Source of the DNA: Neelides folsomi
Lineage: Eukaryota > Arthropoda > Collembola > Neelipleona > Neelidae
NCBI GenBank assembly: GCA_034687125.1
Contig: JAQGBZ010000258.1
Span: 1 to 64,000 of the forward strand
DNA length: 64,000 nt
Direction: 5' to 3'
Every line of letters begins with the position of its first letter. Within the stretch, counting starts at the first letter, position 1. Under the pieces are notes generated by a model. The model had not been told where the DNA came from. It searched no databases and worked only from the letters and a program-made list of their open reading frames with translations. Below are positions 26,249 through 38,600 of this stretch, piece by piece. Made by a program: the position numbers and the translations under genes.

Positions 26249-29200
26249 TTAAGAAGGTTTAAAAACTGCTATAAAATGATTCTTGTACATTAGTGGTTGA
26301 TTCTCTTCGTCAATGAGCGTCCGTTGCGGTCGAAGACTTCTGTAGGGATTTTTCTCTCCTCCGCCCCCGCAAAGACGAAGGCGAGGATTTGAAGCAAGTC
26401 TTTGAATGTCCTGACCAGATTCTGACTCTGTGTACGCCGTCGTGACCAACAATTTCCCAGTCCCTAAATTATAATTAAACGTCATGTTCATCAATTAAGA
26501 TCCTGAATTATTAAGAGACTCTAGTCAGTCTTTAAATTAATTTCCTCTTTATTATTAAAAACTTTCATCCCTCAATCTTGGAAATGGTGAATAGATTTTG
26601 TGGAATGGAAATTAGGATTTCTTTGAATCAATTATTTGTCATTCCCTTTTGCGTCAATAACGAGACTCAGAGCTAACAGGAACTCATTTTAATTACTTTC
26701 CCTCAACTGTCTTTTGTTCTTTTCATTCGCTTTGAGAGTGAAAGGTAAAGAAAAGATTATTCGCTAATTTCAATTGGCAAAACTCTGAAAAACTTCTTAA
26801 TTAATTAACATTAAGATAAGAATATAAACATACATATTTGTATGTCTTGCGTTGAAGGATTGAATGAATTTATTAAACTATTATTTATTAAACTTATCCA
26901 ACAACTTGTTTATCTAAAGTCTAAAGTAATAAATTATTTAATGTTGCAGATATATTGTTAGTTAAACTATATTCAATTTCGTACCTAAATAAGGGATCGT
27001 CGGTCCCCAAGTGTCTTCTCCTTTCCATCCTGTCATCCTGTAGAGTCCGCAATTGAAAGCTGCCACAACATCAACTTCAAGAGCTGGGTTCTTCTTCACG
27101 TACTCGTGATAAGTAATGCCCCTTTCGTGAGATATAATTATCTTACAATTCTATATACAAAAAATCATTGATAAAATGACGATAATGTTCTAAAGTATAT
27201 AAATAAATAAGATATTAAAAACATATAATTATGTAATTATTTTAGCTCCTTCATCTGCACCTTTAAAGTTGATCAATTACAAGGGAATAAAAATTGGGAA
27301 AGAGGCTCAATGCAAATAAATCTATTGCGTAGGTGTACATACTACATATATGTGCTTATATAATAAATACATTTTTACATACATACCTAGGTATGTGTTC
27401 TGTAGATAGAAATTACCTTTTGACTACATGTTGAACAAAGAATGAAGTTTCTGGCGTCTGTCGTCATCTCAGGACCGATGAGCGTCACTTCCAATCTTTT
27501 TAAAATTCCTCCTTCAAGCAAATGGAGAAAGGAAAATTCCCATCCCTTCCCACACCGCCCTTCAAATTCCATTTCAGCCCCGACGACATTAATTCTCAAT
27601 CTGCAAAACAGTCAAAACTTATAAAACTTATATTAATTCTCGTAAATATGTTTAAATGTAATAAAAAGTCTAGACAGATTTTCTCTTCTCGCAAAATGGA
27701 TTTGAAATATTTATTTGATATAACAGGCTTTGGTTTATAACATTATAACTTTTTTTGTAAAAGGAGTTGAGGAGCATGATTTTTAATGGCCCATAGAAGG
27801 GTCAGGGGAATCGAAGCGACGTCGGAAACCGCTGCTTTCCAAATCTCATCTCCGCAAAAATGAAGAGGTTGGAGAGGTGGTGTTAAAAATTTCCCAATTG
27901 TCTGAGGGAGACTTGTCAACTTCCAATTCTTCGTGTCGTCATTGGTAAGTTGGGGCTTCAAGAGACCGTTTTCGTGTTCCCAAGAAATGAGGTCTGTCCA
28001 AACGGCAAGGTCACTACACCATTTGTGGTTCTAAAATTTAAACAAATTGTAACAAAATTGTGATTTAGAATTTATGTGTAGAATGCTAATAAAATAGTTG
28101 ATGCCTTCATGATGTAGAAATGAGTTTTGCAAAAAGAGGCAATTCGGCAATTAGGGCAAATTTCCAATCCTGTCCAACCTCGACATTCTCCACAAACATT
28201 TGGGAAAAGCAGAATTTCTCTCTCGTAGGGTTCAAGTCCTCTTCCCAATTGACATTCAAATTTTGTCATTTGTTCGTACCGAGCCTGTATAAACATTTGT
28301 TTTGTCCAACAATAAGTTTTAAATTAACATTAAATGGAGCTGAAGTTCATTTAAATTCAATATTTACTTGAAGCCACTGATGCGACTCCAAAGGTTGAGC
28401 ATGTTGGTAGAGGAAAGTCTTTTGAGATTTCTTAAGAAGTTTTTTGGCCGCGGAGCAAAATGTTTTGTGGTCTTTCCAATCTTTCATTTGGTGATCTTTG
28501 GAGCAGTAAGAAACGAGACGACAGCCGCCGCATAACTTCAACCCTTCTGTCAAACATCATTTATTCAACATATTTAACGACCCTTTCAAGTCTTTTTAAA
28601 TCAATGAATTTCAATTCTCATCATTCATCATTTCTCTCTATTTACGATCATTTGATCAAATTTTTCCTTCCAAAATTTCAAAAGCATTCTCAATTATATC
28701 AAGTTATATGACTTAATATGTAAATAAATACTTATAACCTCTAATATTTCCATTTTCATCAAAGGCAGTATCACAAGAATTATACGATCTTATATATAGT
28801 ATATATTTTTGTAATAAATACCCACCAAGTTAATTATATAGGTAGTTAGTATTTATATAAGCTAAAACACATTATCATATATTTTATCATATGAATTATG
28901 CATGTTATATATAGGATAGTAATATTATGTACATATACATATTATTACATAGGTAGTTATTAGAAAAAATTATATATATATATATGAATTAAATAACATT
29001 TCACCTTCAAACATTTTAAAACTTTTACAGAGAGCGCAAAGGGTTGAGACGAAAACTCGTCTCGACATTTGTTTTGACTTCCCATTTTCATCTTCAACTT
29101 CAATTGCCGGAGGAGGCGACGAGAAGTTTGGGGAAAGTGGGGAGAAATTTGGTTGAGAAACCACGCCGTCGCTGCCGCCCTTTCCGCCCACGACCAAATT

Positions 29201-29419
29201 TTCTTTTTTTGAATGACAATTACCGAAGGTTTTACAGGGCACTTTGTGATCATCACCTTCATATCTTTTAATTTCCGGCGAGTTGTTAATATTCTTATTG
29301 GCTCGTGGGCGTGGGGAAGAGTCACCTTCAACCACAACACATGATTGTCTCATCGTTTTCTCCTCATCTTCCTCTTTGGGTTTGGCATTGAGGTTCCTTT
29401 GATCTTTCTTCTTCCCCAT
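26249..29419 (-). CDS. MSS51: MYND zinc-finger protein, MSS51-like, complete, 7 exons
   Basis: Exons are 29419-29005, 28546-28368, 28284-28105, 28030-27750, 27600-27417, 27150-26985 and 26463-26249, giving 539 residues. The N-terminal 125 residues are Lys/Ser-rich and of low complexity. A MYND finger follows: C128, C131, C144, C147, C153, H157, H165 and C169, with the usual YCSKDHQMKDWKDHK core. Next comes a second Cys/His cluster (CGEC, CPNC, FCKTHF, NHKWC). After that is a C-terminal domain with INVVGAEMEFEG, VTLIGPEM and VVAAFNCGLYR, as in the C-terminal domain of MSS51-type proteins. Fungal Mss51 controls mitochondrial COX1 synthesis, and the vertebrate protein is mitochondrial; the role here is inferred. 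ZMYND15-like proteins are an alternative assignment. The start is the first ATG after an in-frame stop. Intron 3 (28104-28031) has no usable GT donor and appears to use GC (AAG then GCATCA). Confidence 0.75.
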
Positions 29420-32400
29420 TTGAGGCGGGTCTTCAATCACCTCCCTGAGGTCCTCTCAATTACTCAATAATAATGAGCACAAACATCCTCCTTGTTTGAT
29501 AACTTTTGACAAATCCAAAGTCTTTTCCTAAACTCACCGTTCTACTAAATCTCTCTTAAACTCTTAGTTTTGACTCACTTGGATCGTTAAGCTGTCCTGC
29601 ACATAACAAACATCCAATTTTTTCCACATATCAGTCGATGTCGATTGATATATGAAGGTATTACATAAGGATTGATAATAAAATCCCTATCGCGAATCCT
29701 CTTAATTTTGGTCACTTGGTTAATTGTGCCAATTAGCTATAGGAATAATCACTAAGAGCTTCACAAATTGACTTAACTTCCTTTAAATAGCTGCTAGGGA
29801 GCTATTTATGTTGAAGCAGGTCGAGTCTGCACAACTTCCGGTTTTAAACACCAAAGGATGAATTATTTAAAAGCCTTTGACAAATGGCTTTATTGGTAAA
29901 GAGGCAGTTTTATTCTCAAGATCTTTTTTCCACAGCGAGTGTCTGCCTGATCCCCAAAGAGGGGAATGGAACTCGAACATACAAAAGGATGAGTCTGGGA
30001 AAATGTTGAAAGTTTAATTTGGGAGATTTAAGAATAGTTCCAACTTTCTTTGAACGGCCGCTATATCTTCACATGTGTGCACAAAACTCATAAAAACACA
30101 TCTTGTAAATCACCTCTTGTGCATTCACATGGATTTTACATCTATAACCATAAGCTTAAACACATATTCATCTTCTCACGCATAGAATCACATTCAAAGA
30201 CATATATATTTTGAATCAGCCACTTTTTTTGCATTTGCTAAATCTATAGTAAATGCCCTAGTAAATACACTCTTTATTACACATGCATATTTTACACATT
30301 TAGCGTGTCCTCTTGTATTACTTACTGTATATGTTTCTGCAAGTATGTATTTGTAATTACATCATTTAAATGAAATATTACAAACTCACACTCAGCATTT
30401 TCCAAGTGCTTAATTTTAAGTTCATTATAAAACTATAATTGCCCATAAATATGACATGGAACTTATTTGCCATTAGTAAGATTTGACTCGTTTGACTCTA
30501 GTTGGAGTTGATATTGGAAAATGATGAAATGGATTGGTGAACAAGATAGCTCAACCTCAATGCCATTCAAATTGAAATGGAATCGGTGATCAAATTAGGG
30601 ATGTTTTAAGTGAAAACAATGGGATGGGGAAATTGAAATTTGTTTCTATTAGGTGAAAATTCATTGTTTGAGGTCACGTAAAACAGAAAATATATTTACA
30701 TTCGAATATTCGAACATCCAACATAATCTATACCTATGTAGTAGGTAGTATACGTTCAAGTATAGATAGTGTATTTGTAGATAGATCTACCATCAAAATA
30801 ATAAGTATATTTATGTGTGTGTGTTAGTTTCATAATTTAATTCTACCGAGTTCAAAAGCCCCAAACTAATCAATAGATGGTTCAAAGAACGGTATTAAAT
30901 TCTCAAAATATGTGTAACAATTAACATGTTTAATAAGTAATACCTATTGTAAGTAATAACATATAATAATAACATTCCTCTGTTATTGTTAGATTCTAGA
31001 GTCCGTTTGTGATGAATGATTGCAACATGAATGTATACATCAAGATAAATTAAGTATTTATATTGATATCTAACTCACATTATGTTCAATTGCAAGACCG
31101 CGTTTGATTACCTAATTTTAATCTTATGCATATACTTATGCATATAAACAGATGTTAACCTTTGACTTGTGCTAAAAGTAAATACAGAGAAGGTAAGTTA
31201 TGTCAACTTAGGGAGTCAAAGACTTAAGTAAAGATAACCGGTTGAGGACCTTTGGTTTATATGGTTCATTTCAATAGAAATGGAAATTATTAGTAAAAAA
31301 AGAACAAACTCTTGTGTTTTAACTTGGACGCGTTGAACATGCAGTTGATTGGAATTCTTCGATGTGTACTTACTATAATAATAAATATATATGTAAACCT
31401 TTGACTTCTTTAATCTCAAATGATGCTTCAATAAGCTCCGTTATTTTCCATCATAATTTCACATATTTATGATAAATGCACTGAATGGAATAAGCTCCAT
31501 TGATATAAAAATGAATAAATTCCATAGACGATCATTGACGTCGGTCGCTGCATAATTGATACCTTATTTATACATGCACATAAATAGGATCCAATTGTCA
31601 TTGTGTATTTAGGATTAACTATTTTATTGCTTTCTACCTCTTTTAATAAACCATGCCAAGAGAGATATAGAGAGCATTTGAGGTGCAGAATCATATGATA
31701 ACAACGTGACTATGAGAACTCGACATTTTGAATTAGATTTCCGATTTCTCTTCATTTGCTCACATTTAATCCTTTTGGAACATATTGTTCATTGTGCCAT
31801 TAGTTCTCAATTTCACGTCCAGATTGTTCAATTAAAAATCTTCCTAGTAGTATAACTAAATAATTCCAACATTTGGTATAAAACCTTTTGTTTACAGATA
31901 CAATACGAGCACATAGTGGAGAAATGATAGATATTCAAAAGTTGCATCCAGTTTCTAGTTTAATGTAACGTATGTGTACTCTATGTAAAGATCGTATATA
32001 TATCTTATTTACGATATTTAAGACTACTGACTTTATTATATTATTAGCATATAATATAATAAAGTCAGCGGTGGTTCAATCCATAAACATTACACATTTT
32101 ATTTAAATAGATTGTCGTTTGCCGTCAAATATTTTCAAAGTACCTGTGTAATTGAAAGAATTTATATAAAAGAAATTCTAGGTTTTCCTTTTTTTACTTC
32201 AAATACAAGTTTAAATGGACATTCAAAACTTTTTCAATTTTTAGCTCCTGGAGTTAATTAAATCTTTCGATTTTTTTATCATTGTAATCTAAATTGGCTA
32301 AAGTTAAATATTTGAAGATCATTCGATTAACTTTTTTTGTAATGCTCAATTGAAAAATTCCGGGCGTATAGAAACAAGAAATAAATTAACATATCATGTT

Positions 32401-32494
32401 ATTATTGACATTGGAATATTAGAACCTAAAAAATTTCATGAGACATTTCTTGAGTGAGTGATTGAGAAATTGAGATTAAAACGAAGGGCAAGTG
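29420..32494. other. Intergenic region between divergent MSS51-like and GLYCTK genes
   Basis: About 3.1 kb, AT-rich, with no convincing exon on either strand. It holds both promoters and one striking perfect hairpin at 32027-32068. A short inverted repeat AAATAGCT...AGCTATTT is present near 29787-29809. Confidence 0.5.
32027..32068. repeat. Perfect 18-bp inverted repeat with 6-base loop
   Basis: The left arm is CTGACTTTATTATATTAT (32027-32044) and the right arm is its exact reverse complement (32051-32068), around TAGCAT. It could be the relic of a short foldback element or simply an AT-rich cruciform. It lies about 430 bases before the GLYCTK start. Confidence 0.85.
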
Positions 32495-35024
32495 ATGTTA
32501 GGAATAAAGATTCCGAGCTCAGTTCTTGAGCTTTTACTCAAAGTAGTTGTAGTGAAGAAGAGGCGAGGTTCTCCACCGCAACCTTCCAACCCAATCAAGT
32601 TCTTCCACTCTCTTTTACAAGGGAAAACTCCTCGGCGGCATCGGCGGGTTTTCTCTACCGACATGAAGAAGAGCGGGAAATTGGGGGATTTTTCCCTCGC
32701 CAAACGAATCTTTTTAAGTGGTGTTGAGAGCGTGAGTCCAACCACTCTCATCCGAAATCAAATCAAATTGACAGATGGACTTCATTTGGAAATTCAACAT
32801 TCAACGTCCATATCTCTCAATCACTACCAAAACTGCTATGTTGTGGGTGAGTTCAACTCATATCATTCAATGTCTAATTACGCTCAAAATGTGCCCATAT
32901 ACCTCCACATATGGACATATTGTATGGACGTATATAATTAAATATATGGGCATGGGTAATTTATATTAGTATATTATGCTTCATGTTGCGCTCGTGCATG
33001 TCCATTTAATTCCTTATAATTTCATTACATCCCTAGCAGTTCTTCATTATCCAATTAATCTGATTCTCTCGTTTAACTCAATTTACCTTTGGCTCCTTTG
33101 AGCCGATCTTCTTTTCTACTATTTTTAACACCTCTGATTAATCTCTCTTTAAATGGGAACTTATGACCTTCAATTATTTAAGTAGGTAAATCCGTGGAGA
33201 ACTCACATTTGCTCCAATATCGTACAGTGCTTATGTTATGAAAGGTCTTTTCAACCACGAGAGCAAAATAGTGAAATGTCGTTTTTAGTAAATTGTGCGT
33301 TTAAACGAAATGATTGAATGAGATTTCATTCGATAGTAATTGAATTTAAGACGAGTTCTCCAGATTACGCTCATTATATTAAATACTAATTACATGTATG
33401 TAATATACAAAGTTAAGTATATAAAACAATATGAGACCATTTTCGGTGTTCTCAATATTTTGTTTTATTTGACTACCTATATGTATAAAGGATAGAATAA
33501 ACACTTGGTGGAAGAAAATATTAAACTAGTGAATCTTGATGTAATATTGTAATAATAATGTTAAATAGGATTCGGGAAGGCTGTCCTTCCAATGGCAGAA
33601 GAACTCTTGCGTATCTTGGGAAGTCGAGTAACGCGGACTGTGCTGAGTGTTCCATTGGGCACACGCCAATCCACAAATCCAAATATTGGTAAATTCCTTG
33701 ATTTATTACTTTAGACGAGATTTGTATTGATTTTCAATTTTAAGTCTGCAGACCAATTTAATTTATTTAATTTTTAACTAATTACTTGATTTAAATGTTG
33801 AATAATAAACAATGGAATTATTATTCAGAGACATTCCGTGGAGCGAAGAACAACATTCCAGACGAAGATGCCGTTGAAGGGGCCAAGAGAATTTTGGAAT
33901 TGACCAATAATTGCAAGGAGGAAGATCTTCTGTTTATCCTCATTTCAGGAGGCGGCTCGGCCTTGCTTCCTTGTCCAAAACCTCCAGTGACATTAGAAGA
34001 AAAGAGTCAGGTCATTCGAGCTTTGTCAAAAGCCGGAGCTCAAATCCTTCACCTCAACATTGTCCGTAAAGAAATCTCTGAAGTGAAAGGCGGCGGGCTG
34101 ATTAGAAATTGCAAAGCCAAGGGAATTTTCTCCCTGATTCTTTCTGATGTTCTTGGAGATCCGATTGAAATGATAGCGAGTGGTCCGACAGTCCCTTCAA
34201 TAACCAATGATGCCCCGCAGGCCATCAAAACATTGAAGAAATTCATGAAAACAAGTGAAATTCCGAACAGTGTCCTCACTTTGTTACAGAACACAAACCG
34301 GAAACTGGAAAGTTCAAAACATCCCCAAGTTTCAAACATTTTGATCGGAAGTAATCGAATTGCACTTGAAGCTGCAGCTGTTGAGGCCAAGAATTCAAAT
34401 CTCATTCCAATCATCCTCACGTCTACTTTGGACGGAGACGCGAACGAAATCGGGGACGTTTTGGCTCACCTCGCCCATTGGACTTCTGAATTTCTCCGTC
34501 TCGGTGATGAAGGGAAAACAAGAAAGGAAATATCCAAAATTCTTGAAACCCTCAAAATCTCTGGAATTAAAGAAACTCTGATGCGAGGACTTGAAAGAGG
34601 AAGAAAAACCAACACGGGCGTTTGTCTTCTTTTGGGTGGCGAAACGACGGTTGTTGTGAAAGGAGAAGGAAAAGGAGGGAGAAATCAACAACTTTGTCTT
34701 TCTACCGCTCTCCAACTTCATCAAATCTACAAAAGCCCATCTGACCCCAATGACCTTGACCTAGGAGAGGAAGGACAAGGGCGGGAAATTACCATCTTGA
34801 GTGGAGGAACAGACGGAATTGATGGGCCGTGTGACGCCGCTGGGGCCATAATCAACCCATGGACTGTTAAAACTGCCAAAAAGGAAGATCTTGACCCCGT
34901 TGTTTATTTGACCTCTAATGATTCTTACCATTTCTTTCAACGGGCAAGCGGCGGTGCTTACCATTTAGTAATTGGTCACACTGGAACAAATGTCATGGAC
35001 ATGGTCGTTCTCCTTGTTCGATAA
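32495..35024 (+). CDS. GLYCTK: Glycerate 2-kinase (MOFRL family), complete, 3 exons
   Basis: Exons are 32495-32846, 33569-33688 and 33829-35024, giving 555 residues (human GLYCTK has 523). The enzyme phosphorylates D-glycerate to 2-phosphoglycerate, linking serine and fructose breakdown to glycolysis. Conserved blocks are all present: VVGFGKAVLPMAEELL (GKA at 120-122), LISGGGSALLP (196-205), PPVTLEEK, LNIVRKEISEVKGGGL, LSDVLGDPIEMIASGPTV, LIGSNRIALEAA, the MOFRL-domain LLGGETTVVVKGEGKGGRNQ, LSGGTDGIDGP, NDSYHFF and GTNVMDM. The first 55 residues are hydrophobic, then Lys/Arg-rich, which fits the mitochondrial targeting known for an animal isoform. A later Met could give a cytosolic form. The start is the first ATG in the open exon, but an upstream in-frame GTG shows the frame stays open for a few bases. 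The large third exon is unusual among the intron-rich genes here. Confidence 0.95.
32847..33568 (+). other. Intron 1 of GLYCTK
   Basis: A 722-base AT-rich GT-AG intron splitting the GFGKA motif codon (phase 1). It holds a weak inverted repeat TGCCCATATA...TATATGGGCA (about 32892-32955) and no other structure of note. Confidence 0.7.
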
Positions 35025-35050
35025 TAAATTTTCAAAAATCACGTCAGATC

Positions 35051-35056
35051 AATAAA
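35051..35056 (+). terminator. Candidate polyadenylation signal of GLYCTK
   Basis: AATAAA begins 27 bases after the GLYCTK stop codon, in a suitable position for a 3' end signal. Confidence 0.55.
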
Positions 35057-35313
35057 ATATTCCTCTTTGATATTCAAAATTATTTATGGTACATACTTAT
35101 TCATATTTATATTCCCATATATCATGCTATTTTACTAACATTACAAATATAATAAGTGACTTTTTGTATTGCAAGTAATATAAATAAAAATATATTTTGG
35201 ATTCAATTATTGAAATGAATTCTTTTAGCTTAATGGATTTAAATTTAATTTAATAAATTATCTAGCATTATTGAAGGTATATTATATAAATGAGATGGTT
35301 CTATTTGCGGTTG

Positions 35314-35321
35314 TGACGTGA
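35314..35321 (+). promoter_or_regulatory. CRE-like site upstream of the secreted-peptide gene
   Basis: TGACGTGA differs from the cAMP response element consensus TGACGTCA at one base. It lies about 70-80 bases before an AAATAAAAGG (35387-35396) that could act as a TATA element, and about 150 bases before the donor of a likely non-coding first exon (GACCAG then GTATCA, exon end 35466). CRE sites are common in neuropeptide promoters. The assignment is inference. Confidence 0.35.
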
Positions 35322-35639
35322 TTGAACGGAGCTTTCTCTGATTCGTCTGTTCGGTGCGACTGTCACTCGCCCTCATCCCCCACCGAGGAAATAAAAGGTG
35401 GATTCCCAGTTGAACGTCTCACACTCAATCTCTCGCACCTCTCACCTTTCAATTACTCCCGACCAGGTATCATCTTTCTTAATCATTTTCATCATCTGCT
35501 TTCTCTTCAGTCTGGGATTTATTCAAAGAATTTATAATAATTTAAATACCTTCACAATTCAAATGGTGTCATGAAATCTTAAAAATTTATTCATAATCTT
35601 TTAACAGCATTTAAATAGCGAATGTTTTACTTATTATAG

Positions 35640-38600
35640 GAGTAGTGAGAAATACGAAAATTCCAAAGATGATCAATATGAAGACCTTGGTCTTGATGGC
35701 GTTTCTTTCATGTCTTGTCATTTGGCATGTTGAAGGTACGTAACCGATTGTTTCATTATAAATCTTTACGATTCACATTATTTGAGATTGGGAGGTTGAG
35801 ACGTGTCCGGTCTCGATTCTACAACGTGACTCAAATTAATCAAAACCCTATGGAGAAAGCCAAATACAATAAAAAATGCATTAATTACATTTCCCTATCT
35901 TAATACATTAGATGACTTTCTCCATAGAGTTTTGATTTATTTGAATCACGTTGTATTGCAAGAATGACATAATTCCCTAAAGGTTTTCGGGCACAATTTT
36001 ATTGCTTTTTATGTTTATTCACAAGTGTGTTTATTAAAAGATAGCTACAACAAACTGAGACGAGGGCGGAATAATGGCATACAAATTTACATAGTTAAAT
36101 AACCTTTCAAAACCTATCGAATTTTAATATGTAGTAAAATAGAGAAAAAAATTTTCTATTAAACTATATTTTAACATCTTGCTCAAAGTTGCACAAAACT
36201 CTAAACACTCGAGTTTTCTAACAATCTAATAACTTCTGGAGGAAGAGATAATTCTTTATTAATTTTTTTTCTTTTTTCCAAAGTCAGGCTTGAAAGAATG
36301 GGGTCAGAAGATTCAAGTGAGCGTGTAATGTGCTAATCCTATTAATTTTTCTTGAATGGAAAGTTTTTTTGCTGATGAGTTTTAATGGTATCAATGTAGT
36401 AGTAAAAAGGCTACCATCCTTATTAGATCATTTAAAAAATTTTTATTATAATTAGAAAACCCAGAACTTCCATCAAACCCCCATGAACAAATAAGTCTTG
36501 CCTTTACAATAGACTTTTTGATAGTATTAATTTTTTGCTTTTCTAAAGTGCAAATTCTTAAAGCTGTATGATCTAATAAGTTTTGCAATGGTACGCTAGC
36601 CATTGTTTCACAAACTTTCAAACATTCATTTTTTGGTCGACATTCTTGCTTATATTTTTTAATCGAATAATAGGAAGGATATAAATTATGATCCCTTGAA
36701 ATTGCTCCCTGCCTTAATATATTATATGCATTTTTGGTCAAACCTAAACTTATAATTAATTCAAGTGCTTCTTCCTCTGTGTGTCCCTTTTGTTCTTCCA
36801 CTTTGGCACTTACATTAGGAATATGTTTAATGGGCATCGAAATTTTATAATTTGAGGAAAGCCAATCTGCGTTTTCAAGTTTAAATAGTTTTTTATGCCT
36901 ATTTACTTTATTTAGCAATGTTGAGACTTTATAGTTCAATCTGTGGACATCTTTTTTAATTAAAGCTTTGTGCAAGTCAGATACGTGAATTTTATATTGT
37001 GAGAGAACCAATTCAAACAACACTCAATTTTATTATTTGCATTACTTGACAATACTGAAGCCAATTCAGAACTTTTAATAGAGGAATTAACATATTTATG
37101 TTCAAATTCACAAGTTGGACTGGGCAATGTTGGTTGAAAAGATCTTCTTTTCGTTTGTACATTTTGTGAAGGTGTTATATTTCCAGTTACAAAGTATTGC
37201 CATTGTCATCACCCATGCGGTTATCACCTGGAGCCGACAATTGCTCCAAGTCAGGTCGCCGCATGGGAGGCTGGTCCGAATCGTGATCTGTTTTACCGGC
37301 GGCATTTTCTTTATTAGACATTATTTATATAAATTTTGAGCTCACTTTATTTTGTTTTTTATCAGCGAGGTACGTATGGAATATTACATCATACCATCCT
37401 CTTTGATCTAAAATACAAAAATACGCAGAGCTCCGCGCGTTGACAACTTCATTTTTTAACGTGGTTGGCCTTCCACGTAAATATTAAAGTCAAGAGTCCC
37501 AGCACCAATTAAGTTGTGTGGACTATGTTCAATGAACACTTTAAAAGTGCAAAATTGGTTTTCTTTATTCGCTTAATTTTGAGTTTTAAGTAGATTATAT
37601 TTTAAAAAGCTCTTCGCATCTAAAATTTTGTTGAATAAAACTTTCGTATAATATCATTATTTTGTTATCAATTGTTTGATAATTGAAAATGAATCGTGCC
37701 AATTTGGATATTAAATCATTCGATCCTACCTCAGTGTTTTCCAGCTTGCTTTTTAAAATAAGCGGATTTTATTTTCAATGAGGAGCAAATGGAAAGAATT
37801 CCGGGGAAAGGAGAGCTTATTAAATATTCATAGGGGTTGAATTGAATCAAAAGATCAAAACAACCTTCGCATCTCCTTTTCCTAATTGAATAAAGAAAGG
37901 AGGTCTCAGAACTGCTAATAATATTTAACCACCACACTTTACGCCTCATTAACTTCCATCTTTGCAATTGGATTAGGGAAATGAAAACCGTTCACCTTTT
38001 TTATCTTTTATGCAAAGGTGAAATGTCCCAGGCGTTCTCAACACTAATTACATAATTTGCTTTTATTCCTTATCAGACCTATACTTTGACAAGGATGGGG
38101 ATTAGATAAGAGAAAATGGGAATTTAAAGTTAAGGAAAATGAAAAAAATAAGTTTTAATTTACTTAGGACGAAGTTACTTTGAATGGGACGATGAGGAAA
38201 AGAAAGTCGGAGGGGAAGAATTGGAAAATGGGATTTTCGGCCAACGCCTATTTTTCCCTCATGACACGTTCCGAAAAGATGGAGAAACGATGGATTTGGA
38301 CGAAAAACTCTTTTTTCCACCACAAACAATGGCACTTGCTTATAAACAAAAGTTTCCTGGTATGTTTTATTCCATTTTTGATTACTTAATTAATTTGATC
38401 TCCCCTTGTTTGTTCTTTGTTAAGTTCCTACTTGAAAACAATAGCTTAATGCTAGTTAACGTTCTCATGTGGATCCCAAGAGAATTTCTTCATTTGATTC
38501 CTTTAGTTGTCCGTTCCGAATACCTATGATTTGAGTAAACCCATGATATGCATAAAATGCACAGAGAGCAAAAGTCTGCATTGTTCATTGAAATCGAAAC

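Noticed and set aside
28460-29271. Plus-strand frames over the MSS51-like gene
   Set aside because: Antisense of its Lys/Ser-rich first exon and MYND exon.
34049-34964. Minus-strand frames of 67-123 codons inside GLYCTK exon 3
   Set aside because: Antisense shadows of a long conserved coding exon.
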